Source of the DNA: an uncultured Chloroflexota bacterium
GTDB taxonomy: Bacteria > Chloroflexota > Anaerolineae > Aggregatilineales > Phototrophicaceae
Direction of reading: 5' to 3'
Length of the DNA stretch: 10,775 nucleotides
NCBI GenBank assembly: GCA_937870805.1
Contig: CALMZT010000844.1
Location: 1-10,775, forward strand
The notes beneath the pieces were generated by a model, which saw only the letters and a program-made list of their open reading frames with translations, had not been told where the DNA came from and made no database searches. Position 1 is the first letter of the stretch. The number at the start of each line of letters is the position of its first letter. The translations under genes and the position numbers were made by a program. Positions 5,226 to 10,775 of this stretch are shown piece after piece.

Positions 5226-8200
5226 TTAGAAGCCCATCAAATTGCTCAAATCGGCGCGACCTTTTTGCATGGCGCTGATGGCTTGCAGCAGGGCGAGACG
5301 ATTCTGGCGAATCGCCGCGTCTTCCGCGTGAACGAGCACGCCATCGCCCTTGCCTGTGCCGAAGAACGCGGTCACTGCGGGTAACATCGGCAAAAACGTC
5401 TTCAGGAAGCCATCAACGTTATCACCGCTTTTGAGATTGCCTGCTGCTTCCTGATAGGCTTTGTACAGCGCGTGTTCCTCGTTCTGCTGAAACAACGCGG
5501 GATTGATGGTGTAGGTTTGCTTTTCCACGCGCGTGATACGGACACAGCGCGCAAAACCGTCGAGGATGTTTGCCCAATCAGCGCGTTCTGTCCACGCCTT
5601 CAACTGCTTGACGCCTTCCAGCGCACGATAGGGATTGGCGGATTGTTCGGCAAGCACGGCAGTGACAATATCGGCTGCCCAGCCCTGTTCGCGCATCCAC
5701 ACTTCCAAACGTCCCGCGATGAACTCCAACACCTGCGCGCGTACCGTTTCATTGACGCTGATCGGCTGTATACTCGCTACGATGTCTACCGCGCGGCTAA
5801 GGTTCACGTCGATTTTGCGCTCTAGCAGGATTTGCACGATGCCCAACGCCGCGCGCCGCAAACCATAGGGATCAGCCGTCGATTTGGGCGCAAGTCCAGC
5901 AGCAAATAAACCTACCAAGCTGTCGAGACGATCTGCCAGAGCCAACAGCGTACCCGCCGGGCTGAAGGGTAGTTCGTCGTCCGCGCCGCGCGGCAGCCAA
6001 TGCTCATAAATCGCGTTGGCGACATCCTGCGGATACCCTTCGAGCAGCGCATATTCGCGTCCCATCGTGCCTTGCAGCGAAGTCATCTCGACAACCATCT
6101 GCGTGGCGAGATCGGCTTTCAGGATGTGCGAGGCACGCTGGGCAATCGCAATATCCGTGCCGTTGGTGTTCAGCAGCTTGCCTAGTGGCTCAACCAACTG
6201 CACGATGCGTTCATTCTTGTCGAGCATCGAGCCAAGCTGTTCCTGAAACGTCAGCGTGGCAAGGCGTGGCAGGTGTTGTTCTAACTTCTTTTCGCGATCT
6301 GATTTGTAGAAGAATGACACATCAGAGAAGCGCGCGGTCAATACGTGCTCGTTGCCGTGCGTCACCTTATCCAGATGTTCGCTGTCGCCGTTGCGCACGG
6401 TGACGAAGTAGGGCATCAGCTTGCCATCGGCATCGACTACCGGGAAGTAACGCTGCTTATCGCGCATCACGGTAATCAACACGTCACTCGGCAGATCAAG
6501 AAACTTTTCGTCGAACGAACCCATGAGCGCCGTCGGCATTTCGACGAGATTGGTCACTTCCCACAGCAGGTCTTCGTCTTCGGGGATGTAACCGCCGACG
6601 TGCTGTGCCAACTGCGCAATGTGTTCCTTGATATGTTCGCGGCGATGCTCCTGATTGAGGATGATGCCCTGCGCCTTCATTTTTTCAAAGTAATCGGCAC
6701 CGCTTTTCACGCTGATTTCTGGTGAGCCATAAGGACGCAGCCCATGCGTCACGCTGCCACTGGCAACGCCCGCATAAGCGAAAGGAACTACCTTATCCCC
6801 AAACAACGCGACAAACCAGCGAATTGGGCGCGAGAAGGCAATGCCGCTGGCGTTCCAACGCATGGTTTTGCCGAACTTCAGATTGACGACGACACCGGGC
6901 AGCGCTTCGGCAAGCACTTCGGTGGCGGGACGCCCTGTCGTTTTTACCAGCGCCGTCACGTAGCGTCCGCCGTCGATCTCTTCCACCTTCAGGTCTTCGA
7001 CGTTCACGCCGCGACTCTTCGCAAAGCCTTCGGCGGCTTTTGTCGGCTTGCCCTCATTGTCGAAGGCGCGCTCAGCAGGTGGACCTTTTTCGACCCTCTC
7101 AACATCTGTCTGATGCGGCGCAACCTGATACGCTGCCAATATCAAACGGCGCGGCGTCCCGAACACAGCAACCGCCTGCACACCCAGGCGCAAGTCTTCA
7201 AACAACTTTTCACCGATGGCTTCTAGCTGCTCGTGGGCACTCATGAAATCGTCAGCGGGAAGTTCTTCGACGCCGATTTCCAGCAGGAAGTCGGCAGGCG
7301 CAGTAGGTGGGGGCGGCAGCGCGCCCGCCGTTTGCAGCGGAAGCGTGCCCCATGACTTTTCCAGCTTCAGCAGCGGATAACCGAGTGTTTCGCGCTGTTC
7401 CGCGTAGGCTTTGGCGATATTACGTGTCATATCGCGCATCTTGCGGAAGAAGTAAGCGCGCTCGGTCACACCAATCGCGCCGCGCGCATCCAGCACATTG
7501 AACAGATGGCTGCACTTCAGCACGTAGTCATAAGAGGGAATCACGACGCCTGCCGCCAGCGCACGCTTGTGTTCGCCCTCATAGTTGTCGAACACTTCTT
7601 TCAGCGCTTCGACATCGGCGATCTCAAAGTAGTATTTGCAATACTCGATTTCAGCTTGCAGCATCACATCTTTGTACAGCAGTTCGTTGACCCATTCGAT
7701 GTCCCACGCGGCGTTTTTGCCTTGCAGCGCGAGTACAATGCGCTCCAAGCCGTAAGTGATTTCTACCGACACGGGATTGAGTTCGATACCGCCCGCCTGC
7801 TGGAAATAGGTGAACTGCGTGATTTCCTGACCATCGAGCCACACTTCCCAACCCAAGCCCCACGCGCCAAGTGCTGGACTTTCCCAGTTGTCTTCGACAA
7901 AGCGAATATCATGTTCGCGCGGGTTGATACCGAGAGCCTCCAACGATTGCAGGTAAAGCTCCTGAGGGTTGCCGGGGTCAGGCTTGAGGATAACCTGATA
8001 TTGGAAGTAATACTGCATCCGGTTAGGGTTTTCGCCATAGCGTCCATCGTCAGGGCGCACACTTGGCTCGACATAAGCGACACGCCAGGGTTCGGGACCC
8101 AACACGCGCAGCAGCGTGGCAGGGTTGCCTGTCCCTGCGCCAAGCTGCACGTTGTAGGGATTCCAGATGACACAGCCCTGAGCCGCCCAAAAGTCATGCA

Positions 8201-8234
8201 GCTTCAGGATGACTTGCTGAAAATTCAAGGTCAT
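5226..8234 (-). CDS. glyQS: Glycyl-tRNA synthetase, fused alpha and beta subunits
   Basis: A 1002-residue enzyme that charges tRNA-Gly with glycine using ATP in the cytoplasm. Residues 1-290 are the alpha (catalytic class II) subunit: MTLNFQQVILKLHDFWAAQG, NPATLLRVLGPEPWRVAYVE, ENPNRMQYYFQYQVILKP, ELNPVSVEITYGLERI and the closing LGYPLLKLE. A proline-rich linker (about 291-314, ALPPPPTAPA) leads to the beta subunit from 315: ADFLLEIGVEELPADDF, GKTMRWN...FSRPIRWFVALF, LPSDVLITVMRDKQRYFPVVD, GNEHVLTARFSDVSFFYKSD, LALADRLDSL...DPYGLRRAALGI, and the C-terminal tRNA-binding part ending in RQNRLALLQAI. Most bacteria make alpha and beta from separate genes; a fused form is known from Chlamydia and some other phyla. 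Every block is intact. The ATG at 8234 gives the canonical alpha N-terminus; GAAGG lies about 10 bases upstream. It is divergent from the DUF4058 genes and stands alone. Confidence 0.97.
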   Translation of the reverse strand: MTLNFQQVILKLHDFWAAQGCVIWNPYNVQLGAGTGNPATLLRVLGPEPWRVAYVEPSVRPDDGRYGENPNRMQYYFQYQVILKPDPGNPQELYLQSLEALGINPREHDIRFVEDNWESPALGAWGLGWEVWLDGQEITQFTYFQQAGGIELNPVSVEITYGLERIVLALQGKNAAWDIEWVNELLYKDVMLQAEIEYCKYYFEIADVEALKEVFDNYEGEHKRALAAGVVIPSYDYVLKCSHLFNVLDARGAIGVTERAYFFRKMRDMTRNIAKAYAEQRETLGYPLLKLEKSWGTLPLQTAGALPPPPTAPADFLLEIGVEELPADDFMSAHEQLEAIGEKLFEDLRLGVQAVAVFGTPRRLILAAYQVAPHQTDVERVEKGPPAERAFDNEGKPTKAAEGFAKSRGVNVEDLKVEEIDGGRYVTALVKTTGRPATEVLAEALPGVVVNLKFGKTMRWNASGIAFSRPIRWFVALFGDKVVPFAYAGVASGSVTHGLRPYGSPEISVKSGADYFEKMKAQGIILNQEHRREHIKEHIAQLAQHVGGYIPEDEDLLWEVTNLVEMPTALMGSFDEKFLDLPSDVLITVMRDKQRYFPVVDADGKLMPYFVTVRNGDSEHLDKVTHGNEHVLTARFSDVSFFYKSDREKKLEQHLPRLATLTFQEQLGSMLDKNERIVQLVEPLGKLLNTNGTDIAIAQRASHILKADLATQMVVEMTSLQGTMGREYALLEGYPQDVANAIYEHWLPRGADDELPFSPAGTLLALADRLDSLVGLFAAGLAPKSTADPYGLRRAALGIVQILLERKIDVNLSRAVDIVASIQPISVNETVRAQVLEFIAGRLEVWMREQGWAADIVTAVLAEQSANPYRALEGVKQLKAWTERADWANILDGFARCVRITRVEKQTYTINPALFQQNEEHALYKAYQEAAGNLKSGDNVDGFLKTFLPMLPAVTAFFGTGKGDGVLVHAEDAAIRQNRLALLQAISAMQKGRADLSNLMGF

Positions 8235-8260
8235 AAGTTTAGCCTTCGATCAAGGGCAAA

Positions 8261-8275
8261 AATAACAGTGTTATT
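8261..8275. promoter_or_regulatory. 15-bp palindrome in the glyQS / DUF4058 divergent region
   Basis: AATAAC-AGT-GTTATT is a perfect inverted repeat with a 3-bp centre, 26 bp before the glyQS start and about 40 bp before the DUF4058 start. The gap is only 79 bp, so both promoters must lie in or near it; TATTAT or TATATG just beyond could serve as a plus-strand -10. It is a candidate operator, or simply AT-rich promoter sequence. Confidence 0.4.
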
Positions 8276-8313
8276 ATATGTGGAGAGGGCGTGTTTATCG
8301 AGATGGGGCAATC

Positions 8314-8384
8314 ATGGCGATTCGATCAAAAAAGAACTTGTATCCCGGCATCAACCCGCATTTGAACAGTGCGTTGCAGCAGCC
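8314..8384 (+). repeat. 71-bp direct repeat, copy 1 (5' end of first DUF4058 gene)
   Basis: From the ATG onward, 71 bases are identical to 9173-9243. Beyond them, the two genes differ at many third positions and in many residues. The repeat encodes the first 24 residues in both genes. Confidence 0.95.
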
Positions 8385-9303
8385 CAATGGGGGTTGGCAG
8401 GGATTTCACGCTACACATATCAACGATATTGCAAATGTGTTGGAGTCTTTACTTGAAGAGACTAAATATTACCTTGATACTGAAAAATCATTGCAAGTTA
8501 AAGAGAAGCCCTCCCGCCCTGATATTTTGATTATGAAACGGATGGAAGGAAAAGGGCTAGCGCCAACCCAATCGTCTATCGCCCCAATGTTGACGCTGCC
8601 GATGATGGAAACGTTAGGGTTTGATGAGGACGAGGACGTTCCGCTGGGTGTTGTTATCTATTCTGAGGAAACAAGAGCGCCTGTGACACGTATTGAGGTA
8701 CTATCCCCTACCAATAAACCACCAAGCAAAGATTTTGATGATTATGTACTTATACGCAGGCAAACATTAGAAGATGGATTGCGTTTGATTGAGGTGGACT
8801 ATATACACCAACGCCATCCCCTCTTTCCTCATATTCCTAGCTATAAGTATGAGGAGCCCGGCGCTTCCCCGTACCATATTATTGTCAGCGATCCACGCCC
8901 CAACATAGAGGGTGGTCAAATATTCGTCTACTGCTTTGGTTTAATGGATGAACTACCTAAAATCTCTATTCCGCTTTCAGGAGATGACAAAGTGTTGCTG
9001 GACTTTGGTATCGCCTATACGCATACTTTTGAAAGTCGAAAACTGTATTGGGAAATGTTAGCTGATTATTCACAACTTCCTGCTCATTTCGCTTCCTATA
9101 CGCCTGACGATCAAGAAAAAATCCGTGCGCGCATGACGCAAATCGCTCAAGACAACCTATCGGAGCAGCAAAATGGCGATTCGATCAAAAAAGAACTTGT
9201 ATCCCGGCATCAACCCGCATTTGAACAGTGCGTTGCAGCAGCCAAAAGGCGATTGGAAAGATTTCCACACAACACACATCACCCACTTACGGGAAGCAAT
9301 TGA
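8314..9303 (+). CDS. DUF4058 family protein, first of a tandem pair, with out-of-frame C-terminal extension
   Basis: A 329-residue reading; residues 1-286 are a DUF4058 protein, a family of unknown function common in Chloroflexi, Cyanobacteria and Planctomycetes. Typical blocks: NLYPGINPHLNSALQQPNGGWQ with FHATHI (start), SRPDILIM (68-74), TRIEVLSPTNKPP (125-137), RRQTLEDGLRLIEVDYI, PYHIIVSDPRP, ISIPLSGDD and KLYWEMLADYSQLP. The PD...EVLSP...K layout recalls Uma2-type PD-(D/E)XK nuclease folds (an inference). Residues 287-329 (NGDSIKKELVS... to TGSN) are not DUF4058: they are the start of the next gene read in another frame, because no stop occurs before that gene's ATG at 9173. The start at 8314 matches the second copy; the longer start at 8278 would overlap the presumed promoter. 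Confidence 0.85.
   Translation: MAIRSKKNLYPGINPHLNSALQQPNGGWQGFHATHINDIANVLESLLEETKYYLDTEKSLQVKEKPSRPDILIMKRMEGKGLAPTQSSIAPMLTLPMMETLGFDEDEDVPLGVVIYSEETRAPVTRIEVLSPTNKPPSKDFDDYVLIRRQTLEDGLRLIEVDYIHQRHPLFPHIPSYKYEEPGASPYHIIVSDPRPNIEGGQIFVYCFGLMDELPKISIPLSGDDKVLLDFGIAYTHTFESRKLYWEMLADYSQLPAHFASYTPDDQEKIRARMTQIAQDNLSEQQNGDSIKKELVSRHQPAFEQCVAAAKRRLERFPHNTHHPLTGSN
9173..9243 (+). repeat. 71-bp direct repeat, copy 2 (5' end of second DUF4058 gene)
   Basis: Identical to 8314-8384 and exactly 859 bp downstream. Here the same bases serve twice: as the in-frame start of the second gene and, in another frame, as the extra tail of the first. Identity begins exactly at the ATG. Confidence 0.95.
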
Positions 9304-10012
9304 CGCTCTCTTGCCGACGAACTATATTGTTCGCGTCGAGAAATCACTGCAACTGAGCGAAAATGTGCCGACAGTTGCTGATATTTTGATTTCCAAAAAG
9401 GCTTCACCTCGAAACCTACCCCTGCACACGTCTTATGCCACAGAGCCGGTAATGGTTTTAGACTTAGACGAAACGATACAGGCAGAAGATGACGAAGATG
9501 CGCCCTCTGGATTAGTGATTTATGATGATGAGCGCCCCTTAACGCGCATTGAATTATTATCGCCATCGCATAAAGCGCCAGACTCACATTATGACAAATA
9601 CATGGGCAAACGTCTCGAAACTTTAAAAGACGGGCTGCGTTTGGTGGAAATTGATTTTTTACACGAGCGTAAGCCAATTCTTGAGAAACTTCCCAGCTAC
9701 ATTGAGCAACATCCAACTGCCTACCCGTACTACATCATTGTCAGTGACCCACGCCCGCAAATTCGCAGCGTGCCTATTTATGCCGCAGGGGTTCTCGATT
9801 CTTTACCTCGAATAGACATTCCGCTTTCAGGAAACGAATTTATCACGCTCGATTTAGGCGAAGTCTATCATCATACTTTTGGCAGCGCCCGCTTATATTG
9901 GGAAACCCTCACTGACTACTCCCAGCTTCCTGTTAACTTTGATTTCTACACACCCGAAGATCAAGAAAAAATCCGCGCGCATATGGCACAAATTGCTACA
10001 GAACAAATGTAG
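9173..10012 (+). CDS. DUF4058 family protein, second of a tandem pair
   Basis: A 279-residue DUF4058 protein, paralogue of its upstream neighbour: first 24 residues identical, the rest clearly related but diverged (TRIELLSPSHKAP at 124-136, KRLETLKDGLRLVEIDFL, YYIIVSDPRPQI, RIDIPLSGNE, RLYWETLTDYSQLP, DQEKIRAHMAQIA). The conserved E127 in IELLSP and D70 in VADILIS are the positions that would carry a PD-(D/E)XK-like site if the Uma2-like reading is right. GGAG (9162-9165) lies seven bases before the ATG, so it has its own ribosome binding site, although the upstream gene reads about 130 bp into it. The pair is probably one transcript. Function is unknown; cytoplasmic, with no signal or membrane segment. 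Confidence 0.88.
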   Translation: MAIRSKKNLYPGINPHLNSALQQPKGDWKDFHTTHITHLREAIDALLPTNYIVRVEKSLQLSENVPTVADILISKKASPRNLPLHTSYATEPVMVLDLDETIQAEDDEDAPSGLVIYDDERPLTRIELLSPSHKAPDSHYDKYMGKRLETLKDGLRLVEIDFLHERKPILEKLPSYIEQHPTAYPYYIIVSDPRPQIRSVPIYAAGVLDSLPRIDIPLSGNEFITLDLGEVYHHTFGSARLYWETLTDYSQLPVNFDFYTPEDQEKIRAHMAQIATEQM

Positions 10013-10030
10013 CCACATTTCCCCGCTTCT

Positions 10031-10039
10031 TGCTATAAT
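10031..10039 (+). promoter_or_regulatory. Extended -10 promoter of the zinc-ribbon TIR gene
   Basis: TGCTATAAT, the same extended -10 as before the RHH-like gene (3089-3097), with no clear -35. Transcription would begin near 10046-10047, right at an ATG (10047), so a leaderless form is possible beside the GTG start at 10068. Confidence 0.6.
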
Positions 10040-10067
10040 AAAACAAATGTGCGAAGGAGACGTGAGC

Positions 10068-10691
10068 GTGAATTACGACTACGAAGATGACGACATGCTC
10101 GAAGAAGCGATAGAGGCGTATTGTGTGCGCTGTCGTGAAACGGTGGAGATGGAGAGTCCAACTCCCGTATGGACACGCAAGGGGATGCCGGCGACGCGCG
10201 GTGAATGTCCCACCTGCGGCGGTGCAGTGTTCCGCATGGGCAAAACGAGCGCGCACGACGCCACTAATCGCCCAACAGCCATCAAGGTTGCCAATAACAC
10301 CCGCGCCAAGCTGTCACAGGATACGGTCTATATCGCCTGTGTGACGGTGGATATGGCGTTCGCTGAACAGCTTGCTGATGATCTGCAAAAATCCGGTATT
10401 GCTAATTGGATACATGGTACTGAAAGCGAAGATGTGAATTGGGCAGGGGGCGTACACCCCGCGCTGAAAGAATGCGCGCGTATGGTGTTTGTGCTATCTC
10501 CCAATGCTATAGCCGATGAGACGATCACTGCGGCATGGCGTTTCTTCCGTGAAAAGCGCAAACCGATTATCATCGCGCAGGTAGACAGCGCTGCACCGCC
10601 TGACGAAATCCGCCGCAGCCCTCGCTTCGATTTTGCCAGCGGCGATTACAAAGCGACCTTTCGCCAAATGATGCAAGCGCTCAATCAGTAA
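10068..10691 (+). CDS. DUF5679 zinc ribbon fused to a degenerate TIR-like domain
   Basis: A 207-residue protein. After an acidic leader (MNYDYEDDDMLEEAIE), residues 18-59 are a DUF5679-type zinc ribbon: AYCVRC...KGMPATRGECPTCGGAVFRMGK, with C19, C22, C47 and C50 as metal ligands. A linker (60-85) leads to a TIR-like domain (86-205): VYIACVTVDMAFAEQLADDLQKSGIANWI, then VNWAGGVHPALKECARMVFVLSPNA, KPIIIAQVD and a final helix ATFRQMMQAL. The match to the TIR domain at 4538-4816 is clear by eye ('DWERAIKDAIE' against 'NWAGGVHPALK'), but the catalytic glutamate is replaced by alanine (A126), so NADase activity is doubtful and a binding or scaffold role is more likely. GTG at 10068 is chosen since AAGGAG (10054-10059) sits eight bases before it; the ATG at 10047 would serve only a leaderless message. 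It has its own promoter. Confidence 0.82.
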   Translation: MNYDYEDDDMLEEAIEAYCVRCRETVEMESPTPVWTRKGMPATRGECPTCGGAVFRMGKTSAHDATNRPTAIKVANNTRAKLSQDTVYIACVTVDMAFAEQLADDLQKSGIANWIHGTESEDVNWAGGVHPALKECARMVFVLSPNAIADETITAAWRFFREKRKPIIIAQVDSAAPPDEIRRSPRFDFASGDYKATFRQMMQALNQ

Positions 10692-10720
10692 ACCAGCACT
10701 GATATGTTGTGCTCACACCT

Positions 10721-10775
10721 CAGGACTTACGCAGTTGAACCGCGATTTGTGCTTGAACAAGGGGTTTAAACCCCT
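10721..10775. mobile_element. Possible insertion sequence end, cut by the window edge
   Basis: CAGGACTTACGCA (10721-10733) resembles a terminal sequence of several insertion sequences in cyanobacteria and Chloroflexi (from memory). At 10760-10775 AGGGGTTTAAACCCCT is a perfect 16-bp palindrome that touches the window edge and may be longer. It shares the plan of the 22-bp palindrome at 4543-4564. It starts 30 bp after the stop of the zinc-ribbon TIR gene. No transposase is visible. Confidence 0.4.

Noticed and set aside
8278..8313. Longer start for the first DUF4058 gene (ATG at 8278)
   Set aside because: The second copy starts at the equivalent of 8314, and the upstream codons overlap the likely promoter and palindrome.
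8235..8313. A T-box or glycine riboswitch before glyQS
   Set aside because: The gap to the divergent gene is only 79 bp and has no T-box bulge sequence or terminator-antiterminator pair.
7506..8456. Long plus-strand open frame (316 codons) opposite glyQS
   Set aside because: It lies almost entirely antisense to the intact alpha-subunit coding region and has no recognisable motifs; its last part reads the DUF4058 start in the wrong frame. It is a shadow of glyQS codon bias.
9279..9716. Minus-strand 145-codon frame inside the second DUF4058 gene
   Set aside because: Antisense to a well-conserved family protein, with no promoter or ribosome binding site.

Overview
The window looks like chromosomal DNA from a member of the Chloroflexota or a near relative. 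This is an inference from a fused alpha-beta glycyl-tRNA synthetase, tandem DUF4058 genes, a DUF5679 zinc ribbon joined to a TIR-like domain, degenerate heptamer repeats and an IS200/IS605-type relic. No rRNA, tRNA or CRISPR array was seen.

Layout. Positions 1-315 (minus) hold the exported N-terminus of an M23-type peptidase, cut by the window edge. Positions about 391-637 look like the decayed right end of an IS200/IS605 element with an omega-RNA-like structure. Positions 664-1995 (minus) encode a full-length but divergent FolC-type Mur ligase. Positions 1996-2567 carry no convincing gene: they hold two degenerate heptamer arrays, an orphan promoter with ribosome binding site, and a minus-strand intrinsic terminator. 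Two small coupled minus-strand genes follow (2568-2792 and 2789-2995), one of them a single-pass membrane protein. They are divergent from a small plus-strand gene (3122-3337) that resembles a ribbon-helix-helix or antitoxin protein. The shared promoter region has nested inverted repeats.

Positions 3394-4816 (minus) are AT-rich and carry what was one TIR-HEAT repeat gene. A perfect 22-bp palindrome now separates a 92-residue TIR fragment from a HEAT-repeat fragment; removing exactly those 22 bases restores one open frame of 466 codons. A 409-bp gap then leads to the housekeeping gene glyQS (5226-8234, minus).

Divergent from glyQS are two tandem DUF4058 genes (8314-9303 and 9173-10012, plus). 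They share a perfectly identical 71-bp 5' end although their bodies have diverged. The first gene lacks a stop before the second and runs about 130 bp into it out of frame. Next, from its own extended -10 promoter, comes a DUF5679 zinc ribbon joined to a TIR-like domain that lacks the glutamate expected at the catalytic position (10068-10691). The window ends in what may be an insertion sequence end containing a palindrome of the same design as the one that splits the TIR-HEAT gene.

The housekeeping genes (folC-like, glyQS) are interleaved with accessory genes (two TIR proteins, two DUF4058 proteins, an RHH-like regulator) and mobile-element scars. The two TIR genes and the DUF4058 pair could belong to defence or signalling functions, but nothing in the sequence proves that they act together.
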